From: Halobacillus litoralis
GTDB lineage: Bacteria > Bacillota > Bacilli > Bacillales > Halobacillaceae
DNA length: 64,000 bases
Assembly: GCF_009856415.1 (NCBI RefSeq)
Contig: NZ_WMEZ01000002.1
Location: 1 to 64,000 of the forward strand
Direction: 5' to 3'
Shown here: piece after piece, positions 9,371 to 17,713 of the stretch
How the letters are laid out: each line of letters starts with the position of its first letter
How positions within the stretch are numbered: the first letter of the stretch is position 1
Made by a program: the position numbers and the translations under genes
The notes under the pieces: generated by a model
The model's input: the letters and a program-made list of their open reading frames with translations, nothing else
Told to the model about the DNA's origin: nothing
Databases searched by the model: none

Positions 9371-9420
9371 AATCTCACATTAGGTTGATCATAATTAAAT
9401 GCAAAGGCGGGTCGACACAT

Positions 9421-11013
9421 ATGAGTACCATTAATCAAATGTCTGAATTGAATCTTTTACTTGCCCAAGAACATGTCCACCATCAGCTATCTGTTCCACA
9501 TTTAGTGGAAAAGATTTTATACCGTAATGAAGGTACCCTGACAGAAAAAGGGGCCATCCAGGCAACGACGGGTACTTATACTGGTAGATCTCCGAAAGAT
9601 AAATTCATCGTCCAGGATGACTTATCAAGAGATAAAGTCCAATGGGGAGCTGTCAACCAGCCCATAGATGATCAAACGTTTGTAAAACTCTATCATAAAG
9701 TATTGGATTATTTAAAAGAACGGAATGAACTGTTTGTGTTTAAAGGCTATGCTGGGGCAGATGAAAAGTACCGCCTTCCTCTTCAAGTACTTACAGAGTT
9801 CGCTTGGCACAACTTATTCGCACAGCAAATGTTCATTCGACCGGATGAAGAAGAAATAGAAGATCATGAAGCAGAGTTTACAGTCATATCGGCTCCAACC
9901 TTCAAAGCCGATCCGCATGTCGATGGAACGAACTCAGAAGCATTCATCATGATTTCTTTTAAACACCGCATCGTTTTAATCGGTGGCACGGAATATGCAG
10001 GAGAAATTAAGAAGTCCATTTTCTCTGTCATGAACTATATCCTTCCCGAGAAGAATGTTCTGCCGATGCACTGCTCAGCAAATGTAGGGAAAGAAGGAGA
10101 TGTGGCATTATTCTTCGGCCTTTCAGGGACAGGAAAGACGACATTATCAGCGGATCCGCAACGTAGATTGATTGGTGATGATGAGCATGCATGGTCCAAT
10201 TACGGGATCTTTAATATCGAAGGTGGGTGTTACGCGAAATGCATCAACCTTTCTCAAGAAAAAGAACCCCAAATCTTTGATGCCATCCACTTTGGTTCTG
10301 TCCTGGAAAACGTCGTGCTGGACCCACAAACTCACCAGCCTGACTACAATGACACAAGCCTTACTGAAAATACAAGAGCGGCTTATCCATTAGAGCATAT
10401 CGACAACACTGTACAACCGAGTATTGCCGGTCACCCGAACGCTATCATCTTTTTAACGGCCGATGCAACAGGTGTACTTCCACCTATCAGTAAGTTGACA
10501 AAAGAACAGGCCATGTACCATTTCTTAAGTGGTTACACGAGTAAACTAGCGGGAACTGAACGAGGAATTACAGAACCACAGGCTACTTTTTCCGCCTGCT
10601 TCGGATCGCCATTCCTTCCCCTCCCGCCTTCCACTTATGCAGAAATGCTCGGGGAAAAGATTGACCAATTCAATGCAGATGTTTATTTGGTCAACACAGG
10701 CTGGTCAGGAGGTTCTTACGGAGAAGGGCAACGAATTAAATTGTCCTATACAAGATCCATGATTCATGCCGCACTGGAGGGAGAGTTAAGCTCTGCTGAC
10801 ACTTATCAAGATCCATTCTTCGGTTTGAATATTCCTACCCACTGCCCTGGTGTTCCAGATGAAGTATTATCTCCTCGAAGAACATGGGCAGACGCTGATG
10901 CATATGATCAGAGCGCCAAGTCATTGGCTAACAAGTTTCATGAAAACTTCAAGAAATTCACATATGCAAGTGAAGAAATCAAAAATGCAGGACCAACCTA
11001 TCACAGGTCATAA
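9421..11013 (+). CDS. pckA: Phosphoenolpyruvate carboxykinase (ATP)
   Basis: Gluconeogenic enzyme that converts oxaloacetate and ATP to PEP, CO2 and ADP. At 530 residues it matches B. subtilis PckA closely. The kinase P-loop is [11 protein letters not shown], with the preceding MHCSANVG and following GDDEHAWS metal/nucleotide motifs, and the signature IGGTEYAGE. The start MSTINQ was chosen over an ATG 12 codons earlier because AAAGGCGGG lies before it. The gene stands alone between two same-orientation copies of the large repeat (8699-9266 and 11103-11649). Confidence 0.98.
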   Translation: MSTINQMSELNLLLAQEHVHHQLSVPHLVEKILYRNEGTLTEKGAIQATTGTYTGRSPKDKFIVQDDLSRDKVQWGAVNQPIDDQTFVKLYHKVLDYLKERNELFVFKGYAGADEKYRLPLQVLTEFAWHNLFAQQMFIRPDEEEIEDHEAEFTVISAPTFKADPHVDGTNSEAFIMISFKHRIVLIGGTEYAGEIKKSIFSVMNYILPEKNVLPMHCSANVGKEGDVALFFGLSGTGKTTLSADPQRRLIGDDEHAWSNYGIFNIEGGCYAKCINLSQEKEPQIFDAIHFGSVLENVVLDPQTHQPDYNDTSLTENTRAAYPLEHIDNTVQPSIAGHPNAIIFLTADATGVLPPISKLTKEQAMYHFLSGYTSKLAGTERGITEPQATFSACFGSPFLPLPPSTYAEMLGEKIDQFNADVYLVNTGWSGGSYGEGQRIKLSYTRSMIHAALEGELSSADTYQDPFFGLNIPTHCPGVPDEVLSPRRTWADADAYDQSAKSLANKFHENFKKFTYASEEIKNAGPTYHRS

Positions 11014-11040
11014 CTATTGTTTCCTCATCTCCTCATATAA

Positions 11041-11076
11041 AAGAAGGCCCCACTGGAAATCCAGCGGGGCCTTCTC
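11041..11076 (+). terminator. Intrinsic terminator of pckA
   Basis: Hairpin GAAGGCCCC..CTGG/CCAG..GGGGCCTTC (11043-11073) about 30 bp after the stop; the T tail is short. Confidence 0.8.
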
Positions 11077-11102
11077 TATGCCCTCCACCTAACACTACAA
11101 AC

Positions 11103-11649
11103 GCTACCTATTCTTGAAGACTCAGTTTCGAGATGTTTATTGAGTGGATGGGAGCTGCGGGGAATAGCTCGCTTTCCGCGGGAGCGCGGTGAGCCTCCTC
11201 GGACTGCGTCCTGTGGGGTTTCACCATGCACTCTTTTCCCGCAGGAGTCTCGCCATTCCCCTCCGCCCTTTACCACATAAGGATCTCGAAACCACTTCAG
11301 GAATAAGCTGCTTTTATGCACATGGTAGCTGGAGGGAAATGAGCTCCTAAGGACGCTATTCTGCATTCGAAAAACTCGTTATAGAGGAATTTTGCTTATT
11401 ACACCAGGATAGTGGAAGTAACCTTCACACAGTAAAGGGGTTCGTTTCTCAACATCATGGACTGGGGTGGTTGGGAAGCTGCGAGACTCCCGTGGGAGAA
11501 AGGAGATAGGTGAGATCCCACAGGACGTAGTCCGAGGAAGCTCACCACTCCCCCACAGGAAAGCGAGTAGCTTCCCAGCCACCCCTGACGTTCATCCCAA
11601 GCAACGAACCCCCATACATCTCGAAATCGAGTCTTCAACTATCCTGCCA
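11103..11649 (+). repeat. Intergenic repeat copy 2 (modules A'-B), best-preserved B module
   Basis: A 547-bp element between convergent pckA and ytkD. Ends: GCTACCTATTCTTGAAGACTC and GAGTCTTCAACTATCCTGCCA. Module A (reverse, about 11150-11270) has outer arms of the GGGGAAT/ATTCCCC type. Module B (about 11437-11611) shows a perfect outer stem GGGGTTCGTT/AACGAACCCC, a 17-bp middle stem GGGGTGGTTGGGAAGCT with its partner AGCTTCCCAGCCACCCC (one G-T pair), then GGTGAG/CTCACC and GGAC/GTCC. Open frames inside (11076-11366, 11379-11658) are not genes. Confidence 0.88.
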
Positions 11650-11670
11650 GATTGTTGAAGAAATACAAGA

Positions 11671-11711
11671 AAAAAGGTAGAAAAGTTTAGTTAAACTTTT
11701 CTACCTTTTTT
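11671..11711. terminator. Terminator overlapping the ytkD stop
   Basis: Near-perfect hairpin GGTAGAAAAGTTTA/TAAACTTTTCTACC (11676-11705) with A/T runs on both sides. The right arm encodes the last residues of ytkD and its stop lies at the loop. Confidence 0.88.
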
Positions 11712-12154
11712 AAGCACTCCGGCAACACTTCATCTTTCATCATGAAGCTGAATCGATCATTCGATTTCAAATTACGCGGGAGATGACGGAACAATACTGG
11801 TCCGTGCGTCTCAAAATAATGATCCTGATCATCAATCGAATCAATCATCGCAAAATACACGTTCTTAATGACCGTCCCCCCTTTACCTTCTACATGGTAC
11901 TGGCCAATGTAGGATAAATAAGATATAACGGCCCCCGTCTCTTCTTTGACTTCACGAACAGCGGCGTCTTCCGCTGATTCTCCTTCTTCCACTTTTCCAC
12001 CTGGAAATTCGAGACCGCGATCTTTATGCTTGGTGAGCAGCCATTGATCCTTATATCGGCATATCACCCACACGTGTTTCGGTGTCTCGGAAAAAGGATG
12101 ATCCTCAAAAGATAACCGGACAGGGTTGTGGTAATAATCATAAAATGTTTTCAT
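11687..12154 (-). CDS. ytkD: NUDIX hydrolase, nucleoside triphosphatase YtkD
   Basis: A 155-residue NUDIX protein. The Nudix box GX5EX7REVXEEXG is complete (GGKVEEGESAEDAAVREVKEETGAV in pattern, about residues 50-74). In B. subtilis YtkD hydrolyses (d)NTPs, including oxidised guanine nucleotides, and lies in this same neighbourhood next to pckA. Cytoplasmic, no signal peptide. It stands as a single gene whose terminator arm overlaps its last codons (11676-11705). Confidence 0.9.
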   Translation of the reverse strand: MKTFYDYYHNPVRLSFEDHPFSETPKHVWVICRYKDQWLLTKHKDRGLEFPGGKVEEGESAEDAAVREVKEETGAVISYLSYIGQYHVEGKGGTVIKNVYFAMIDSIDDQDHYFETHGPVLFRHLPRNLKSNDRFSFMMKDEVLPECLKKVEKFN

Positions 12155-12354
12155 GTCTGCTCAACTGCCTTTAATCCTTGATATACGTTCTGTCTTTCAC
12201 CTGTTTAAATCGTACCACAAGCCGCGCTAAATACAAACCGGTCAGCAGACAAACTTCCCTTTTCCCTGAATAAATTGTAAAAATATCCAGAAACATAAAA
12301 CGACCAATCCTTATCATTCGTACAAGAAAGAAAGCAAAAGAGAAGAAAGCAATA

Positions 12355-12943
12355 ATGGCTAAGCGAACCTATGTAGCAATGATCAGTCTGTTTTTAATAC
12401 TTTTGCTAAGCGCTTGTGGCAGTGCAGAAGGCAGTAAAATCGAAAAATTATGTCTGAAGCTTCTGAAGTTAATAAAGACTTACAAAGTTATGGCTGTTAA
12501 AACTGAGACAGACCAAATCATAAAGATGGGTGGGCAAGGAAACAAAGGGCTCCCAGAAGACGGGATTCCCATTCAATCCACCATCGATGCCGTTCACCAA
12601 ATGGAGCCTATGGCTTTTCACCAGACCATTGAATCTGTGGCGCAGATAACAGAGCAATACTATACAGACAAAGGCTTGTACATGACCAACCCTACTGGTG
12701 ATGGTTGGGTGAAAGCACCATAGAAAGTTCTCGAGCAAACTCCAAGCCTTGAATGCGAATAGTCAAACTCCAGCTGAACAAATGGAATTTCCAGAGGATT
12801 ATACGGATGATTTTCAATTAGCCTCTGAAGAAGGTCTGTAATACAGTGAATTCAGCCGCTTTAACGAAATTGAAGAAATCCCCGTACCGCTGAACATCCG
12901 AAATCAAGCAGACGAAATGGACAGTATCCCTGGTTTATTTTGA
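12355..12943 (+). pseudogene. Degraded lipoprotein gene (DUF6612-like), several frameshifts
   Basis: An intact lipoprotein signal (hydrophobic LFLILLLSACG, lipobox LSAC, Cys about residue 21) opens the first 122-residue frame. Inside it, 12450-12494 reads sensibly only in another frame (MSEASEVNKDLQSYG), implying a pair of compensating frameshifts. After the stop at 12721-12723 the coding sense continues shifted (KFSSKLQALNANSQ.. to 12840) and then again (FSRFNEIEEIPVPLNIRNQ.. to the stop 12941-12943). Phrases such as TIESV, QYYTDKGLYM and GDGW resemble DUF6612-type secreted lipoproteins. The middle is shorter than in the family. It is probably non-functional. Confidence 0.8.
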
Positions 12944-12952
12944 TGCTGCATA

Positions 12953-12984
12953 GAGAACCGCTTCTTTTTCAAGAAGCGGTTCAA
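12953..12984. terminator. Terminator between the pseudogene and the next minus gene
   Basis: Hairpin GAACCGCTTCTT/AAGAAGCGGTTC (12955-12982) between converging units; T tails are poor. Confidence 0.6.
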
Positions 12985-13299
12985 TCATTCATTCAATACG
13001 CCCATCTCCGTGATATGATGCCTAGTCGTTTCATCTCCAAGATCATAAATCTTTTGAAACGCTTTTTTCATATCGAGATCTGCCTCATCGTTCGCCTGGT
13101 CATTATGATAGGGATTAAACGGGACGTGGGACCTCCAGAAAGACTCAGCATCCGCATTATAAATCTCATCAAATACTTCTCTTAGAGCTTTTACTTCTTC
13201 CTCCGTTGCGTAAATTGTAAAATCATCATTGTTTGCATCGTGATTCAAAGATATTTCCCTTGTTCCCATATTGATATAATACTTTTCCTTGTCCATCAT
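12985..13299 (-). CDS. Conserved hypothetical Bacillaceae protein (104 aa)
   Basis: A small acidic cytoplasmic protein with no signal peptide or membrane segment. The N-terminal YYINMGTREIS and the following FTIYATEEEVKALREVF look like a short beta part and then helices. It resembles small uncharacterised Bacillaceae proteins, but I cannot name the family with certainty. GGAGGG lies before tandem ATGs, and the second (13296) is equally possible. It lies 59 bp downstream of menC in the same direction, without an obvious terminator between them, so it may be the last gene of the men operon. Confidence 0.75.
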   Translation of the reverse strand: MMDKEKYYINMGTREISLNHDANNDDFTIYATEEEVKALREVFDEIYNADAESFWRSHVPFNPYHNDQANDEADLDMKKAFQKIYDLGDETTRHHITEMGVLNE

Positions 13300-13358
13300 T
13301 CACCCTCCTCATCCTTAGTGTGAACCACGGAAGGGAAACCTATTACAGATAGAAACAT

Positions 13359-14456
13359 TCAAGAAAACGTGTCATAAACAAGTGTGACTTTATCTAAGTA
13401 TTCTTCATCCACGTTTATTCCCATTCCCGCTTTCTGTGGAACCTCAATGGCTCCTCCTCGCATAACAATTTCAGGGTGTACAAGATCTTTATGAAAATAC
13501 CTTGTAGAACCGGACAAATCCCCTGGAATCGTGAAGTTTGGCAGGGATGCTAACGCAAGGTTATGCGCTTTGGAAATCCCCGATTCTACCATTCCTCCGC
13601 ACCATACAGGAATTCCCCGCGATTGACAAAAGTCATGGATTTGTACGGCTGCTGTCAGACCGCCCACACGACTGATTTTTATGTTGATGATTTGACAACT
13701 TCCCAGTTCAACCGCTTGAACGGCATCGTGAAAAGACATAATGGACTCATCCAAACAAATGGGAGTGTTCATCTCCTCTTGCAGCTTTTTATGCCAATAG
13801 AAGTCCCCTGCTGTAAAAGGCTGTTCGATCATTGTTAACCCATGATCATCCAATGAACATAAATGGGTCATATCCTCTGGAATGTATTGTCCATTCGCAT
13901 CGATCATGATCGGAAGCTCCGGATCAATTTCATGAAGGGTTTCTATTGCTTCCTTCTCTCTTCCTTTAATCACTTTCAATTTATATCTTTGAAAGCCTTC
14001 TGCCTTGAGCCTGGCCACATCTTTTTCTAACGAATCCCCCAAGCTGATCACTGCCCCTGCACTTACCGATGAACGGGTCCCTCCAAGGAGATCGGCAAGG
14101 CTTTTCCCTTCTTGTTTTCCGTATAAATCCCATAGAGCCGCTTCCAGCCCTGCTTTTGCCATCGGATGACCCTGGACGCTCTCATTTTGTATTGCAAAAT
14201 CAGAAGGGTGAACCGCCCCATTTTTTAAAAGGGATGGAATTAAATAATCCTCAAGAATATGCCAAGCTGTGTCTAACGTTTCATAGGTGTAAAAAGGATT
14301 AGGAAAAGCCGTCACTTCCCCATAGCCTAAGTGACCTGCGTCATCTTTAACTTCTATAATGATCAGAGGACGTTCTTTCAATTCAGCCTGATGAGTAACG
14401 AATGGAACTTTGAGTGGTAGGGAAACTTTTCTTAACCGCACCGATTGGATTCTCAT
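13359..14456 (-). CDS. menC: o-Succinylbenzoate synthase
   Basis: Enolase-superfamily dehydratase that turns SHCHC into o-succinylbenzoate in menaquinone synthesis. At 365 residues it has the family length. The catalytic KxK is in YKLKVIKG, metal ligands in MIDANGQY, EQPF and CLDES, and the second lysine in IINIKISRVGG. Its ATG overlaps the menE stop (ATGA, 4 bp), so the two are translationally coupled. It is the last recognised men gene of the leftward operon. Confidence 0.96.
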   Translation of the reverse strand: MRIQSVRLRKVSLPLKVPFVTHQAELKERPLIIIEVKDDAGHLGYGEVTAFPNPFYTYETLDTAWHILEDYLIPSLLKNGAVHPSDFAIQNESVQGHPMAKAGLEAALWDLYGKQEGKSLADLLGGTRSSVSAGAVISLGDSLEKDVARLKAEGFQRYKLKVIKGREKEAIETLHEIDPELPIMIDANGQYIPEDMTHLCSLDDHGLTMIEQPFTAGDFYWHKKLQEEMNTPICLDESIMSFHDAVQAVELGSCQIINIKISRVGGLTAAVQIHDFCQSRGIPVWCGGMVESGISKAHNLALASLPNFTIPGDLSGSTRYFHKDLVHPEIVMRGGAIEVPQKAGMGINVDEEYLDKVTLVYDTFS

Positions 14457-15916
14457 TCGTCCCCTCCTTGTATGGAGGATGAAGACAAACGCCTCCGCAC
14501 TAACTTGTTCGAGGCATTCCTTGGGATTTCATCAATCCAGTGAACTTCTTTCGGACATTTATATTTAGCCAAACGCTCCCTGCACCAGTCCATGACTTCT
14601 TTTTCCGTCAGCCTGGCTCCATCTTCGGTCACAATGTACGCTGCAGGGACCTCCCCCCAACGTTCATCGGGACGTCCGGCCACTCCTGCTTCCCTTACCC
14701 CTGGCAAGGATAATAACACGCTCTCCACCTCTGCAGGATAAATGTTTTCACCCCCTGAGATGATCACGTCTTTCACTCGGTCCACCACATACAAAAATCC
14801 ATCTTCATCTTCAAACCCAAGATCCCCCGTCCGCAAGTACTCGCCCTCTCTTTCAGGCCGGTTGTAGTAACCTTTCGAAACCATCGGCCCACGTACGATG
14901 ATTTCACCAACTTCGCCACTTTCCGTGCAATCTATATACAAATGCGCCGGGCTTAGTGCCTTACCAGCTGATCCAAGCTTTGAAAAAGCGAATTCCGGAC
15001 TGAGGGTGGCGATTTGGGAGCTTGTCTCCGTCATCCCATATGTTTGGAAAACGGGTATTCCTTTTGCTGATGTCTTGTTCAGTAAAACCTCAGGCACAGG
15101 CCCTCCACCAAGAAGCATACAACGGAAGTAGCCTGGATACCTACCGTCTTCAAGCACCTCGAGTAAACGCTGCAGCATGACTGTGACGACAGACACATGG
15201 GTAATCCCTTTTTCCATAATGGCCTCATGAACTTGTCGGGCATCGAACTTTTCAAGTAGCATGATCGGCATGCCGTAAACGACACTTTTCATCAAAATTG
15301 AAAAGCCACCTACATGAAACAAAGGTAAACAATTCAGCCACTTGTCCTTTTCCTGGGTCCCTAAATTCAAGGCAGAGGCGACGGCACTATGCCAATGGTT
15401 TCCATACGTATGCATGACGGCTTTCGGATTCCCTGTCGTCCCTGAAGTGTACATCATCGTATAAACGTCATCGAGGTCGAGGTCAGCTTGAAGTTCATGG
15501 GCGCTTTCCTTCTTCTCTTCTACATGTTCAAGTCTATGCACATCTAGGTCTAGCTCTTTTACCGAGTCCATGGCTACTTGCATGTGGGATCCATCTACAT
15601 AAAAATGTGAAACATGTGCATCCGTAAGCTGGTACGTAATTTCCTTAGAGACCAGCCTTGTGTTCAAAAGAACAGCTACCGCTCCGATATAACTTACCGC
15701 GTGAATGAAAACCGCGTACATTGTACTGTTGCTCGCTAAGAAGGCGACATGGTCGCCATGTTCTACCCCATTATCCATAAGAGCGTAAGCCATCTTTCGA
15801 CTTTCTTCCCTTAATTCAGAAAAACTGATGGTCTTACCGTCTGTTATTTCAATCGCCGTACGCAGCGGATTTAATGCCGCCTGTTTATCTAACCAATGAG
15901 GAATACGTTCGCCCAT
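14453..15916 (-). CDS. menE: o-Succinylbenzoate--CoA ligase
   Basis: Adenylate-forming enzyme that activates o-succinylbenzoate with CoA. The AMP-binding P-loop region MYTSGTTGNPKAV, the A5 motif QTYGMTET, the A7 motif RTGDLGFEDEDG and the C-terminal catalytic lysine region NASNKLVRR are all present. I start at ATG 15916 (487 residues), after AAAGGAAGGA and matching known MenE N-termini. The longer in-frame extension to 16003 would run through the menB terminator hairpin. Coupled to menC by a 4-bp overlap. Confidence 0.96.
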   Translation of the reverse strand: MGERIPHWLDKQAALNPLRTAIEITDGKTISFSELREESRKMAYALMDNGVEHGDHVAFLASNSTMYAVFIHAVSYIGAVAVLLNTRLVSKEITYQLTDAHVSHFYVDGSHMQVAMDSVKELDLDVHRLEHVEEKKESAHELQADLDLDDVYTMMYTSGTTGNPKAVMHTYGNHWHSAVASALNLGTQEKDKWLNCLPLFHVGGFSILMKSVVYGMPIMLLEKFDARQVHEAIMEKGITHVSVVTVMLQRLLEVLEDGRYPGYFRCMLLGGGPVPEVLLNKTSAKGIPVFQTYGMTETSSQIATLSPEFAFSKLGSAGKALSPAHLYIDCTESGEVGEIIVRGPMVSKGYYNRPEREGEYLRTGDLGFEDEDGFLYVVDRVKDVIISGGENIYPAEVESVLLSLPGVREAGVAGRPDERWGEVPAAYIVTEDGARLTEKEVMDWCRERLAKYKCPKEVHWIDEIPRNASNKLVRRRLSSSSIQGGDE

Positions 15917-15961
15917 TTCAATCCTTCCTTTACCTAGTTCTATTATTCTGACGCTCGAATC

Positions 15962-15996
15962 ATAAAAGGGGCAATCCTTTCTACAGGATGCCCCTT
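15962..15996 (-). terminator. Intrinsic terminator between menB and menE
   Basis: Minus-strand hairpin AAGGGGCATCCT/AGGATTGCCCCTT (15966-15996) followed by TTATG. The short T tail suggests partial termination within the men operon. Confidence 0.65.
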
Positions 15997-16024
15997 CACA
16001 CATGGTTTCATATATAGAGACGGA

Positions 16025-16843
16025 TCAAGGGAAACGAGGGAACTGATCGAAGTCAGGCTTTCTTTTCTCCTTGAAGGCGTCGCGTCCTTCTTTGGCTTCT
16101 TCTGTTGTGTAATACAACAGTGTGGCGTCTCCACCCATTTGTTGAAGACCAGCTAGACCGTCTGTATCGGCATTGAAAGAAGCCTTCAGGAAGCGCAGAG
16201 CAGTCGGTGACTTCTCCAGCATTTCACGCCCCCATTGTACAGTTTCAGCTTCAAGATCTTCCAATGGTACAACTGTGTTGACTAGTCCCATTTCTTCCGC
16301 TTCTCTCGCAGAGTACTGACGGCACAAGTACCAGATTTCGCGGGCTTTCTTATGACCGACGATACGAGCAAGTAATCCTGCGCCGTAACCAGCATCGAAG
16401 CTTCCCACTTTTGGTCCTGTTTGTCCGAAGATGGCGTTATCTGCAGCAATCGTTAAATCGCAAACGATATGTAAGACATGTCCACCACCGATGGCATATC
16501 CGGAAACCATCGCTACTACTGGCTTTGGAATCACACGGATCAAACGTTGCAAGTCAAGTACATTCAAACGAGGGATATGGTCATCCCCTACATAACCACC
16601 GTGTCCGCGTACTTTCTGATCTCCACCAGCACAGAAAGCATCATCGCCAGCTCCTGCAAGAACAATAACCCCGATTCTGGAGTCATCGCGAGCATAAGCA
16701 AAAGCATCGATTAACTCATGTACCGTTTGCGGACGGAAGGCATTACGGACTTCCGGACGGTTGATCGTGATTTTAGCAATCCCTTCAAATCTCTCGTACA
16801 TAATATCTTCATATTCGCGTTCACTAACCCAATCAAAAGACAT
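16025..16843 (-). CDS. menB: 1,4-Dihydroxy-2-naphthoyl-CoA synthase
   Basis: Crotonase-fold enzyme that closes the second ring of the naphthoquinone from o-succinylbenzoyl-CoA. It is 272 residues, the typical length. The family stretches [10 protein letters not shown] (oxyanion hole), GGGHVLH and [10 protein letters not shown] are visible. The ribosome binding site AAAGGAGGAAATAAG precedes the ATG. Order menD-menH-menB is as in B. subtilis; a hairpin after the gene (15966-15996) may lower readthrough into menE. Confidence 0.98.
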   Translation of the reverse strand: MSFDWVSEREYEDIMYERFEGIAKITINRPEVRNAFRPQTVHELIDAFAYARDDSRIGVIVLAGAGDDAFCAGGDQKVRGHGGYVGDDHIPRLNVLDLQRLIRVIPKPVVAMVSGYAIGGGHVLHIVCDLTIAADNAIFGQTGPKVGSFDAGYGAGLLARIVGHKKAREIWYLCRQYSAREAEEMGLVNTVVPLEDLEAETVQWGREMLEKSPTALRFLKASFNADTDGLAGLQQMGGDATLLYYTTEEAKEGRDAFKEKRKPDFDQFPRFP

Positions 16844-16909
16844 CTTATTTCCTCCTTTTTCTACATTCAGTTTCTATATTCCTCATGAAAAAACGCTTTC
16901 CTACAATTT

Positions 16910-17713
16910 TCATTTTATCATGAAGCCATCTATAATTTTAGCAAAAATCCCAGGATTCTCAAGGTGGACGGTATGACCAGCATCTTGTACGACCTGATGA
17001 GTGGCCTGAGAAAACCGTTCAGCCATGTCCCTATTGATTCTTTGGAACTTCTCGTCTTCCTCTCCGGTCACTAATAAGACCGGACACTTGAGGGAAGGTA
17101 ACTGATCCCACCAGGATGGCTGATGCCCTGTGCCCATACCGAGAAGCGACTCAGAAAGACCTTTAGCCGTCTGACTCAGGCGTTCCTCTCTCAACGCTTT
17201 TTTCATTTCATCAGGAAGGGTTTGCTGGGAATAGAAAAGTGGGAGGCTTTCCCAGAAGTCTACGAATGATTCAACGCCTTCTTCCAGCAGCTTTTCCGAT
17301 AATCCTTTATCTTTTGCTTGTCTTGCCAGCTGTTCTTCGGTTGTAGGTAAACCCGGAGAAGCACTTTCAAGTATTAATCGATCGACATATTCAGGGTAGA
17401 GCATCGCAAAGGATAGAGCTGTTCTTCCTCCTAAGGAATAACCAAGAAGGGATACTTTTTCTAATCCCAGCTGATCCAGCATGGATTTGAGGTCACGACA
17501 AAAGCGTTCCATCGTTATCATACCAATCGATCCTGTTTTTCCATGACCGGGCAAATCCACTTTAATTAGTCGATAGGATTTTTCAAAACGGGACGTGATG
17601 GAGTCAAAAGTTGAAGTACGACCCGTAAACCCGTGCAGCAGGATAAAGGCTTGCCCTTGCCCTTCCCCCTCATCCTCGAGCCAGTATTCTCTACCGTTTA
17701 CCTTCATCCTCAT
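16910..17713 (-). CDS. menH: SHCHC synthase, alpha/beta hydrolase fold
   Basis: Removes pyruvate from the MenD product SEPHCHC to give SHCHC. 267 residues. The HGFTGRTSTFDS oxyanion region, nucleophile elbow GYSLGGR and C-terminal DAGHTVHLENP histidine are present. Start: ATG 17713 overlaps the menD stop TGA (ATGA), and GAGCGAGGG precedes it, so it is translationally coupled. ATG 17707 (MKVNGREYW) is an alternative. Known in B. subtilis as ytxM. Confidence 0.94.
   Translation of the reverse strand: MRMKVNGREYWLEDEGEGQGQAFILLHGFTGRTSTFDSITSRFEKSYRLIKVDLPGHGKTGSIGMITMERFCRDLKSMLDQLGLEKVSLLGYSLGGRTALSFAMLYPEYVDRLILESASPGLPTTEEQLARQAKDKGLSEKLLEEGVESFVDFWESLPLFYSQQTLPDEMKKALREERLSQTAKGLSESLLGMGTGHQPSWWDQLPSLKCPVLLVTGEEDEKFQRINRDMAERFSQATHQVVQDAGHTVHLENPGIFAKIIDGFMIK

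Noticed and set aside
12985-13299. Toxin or antitoxin role for the small gene after menC
   Set aside because: No partner gene and no recognisable motif; left as hypothetical.
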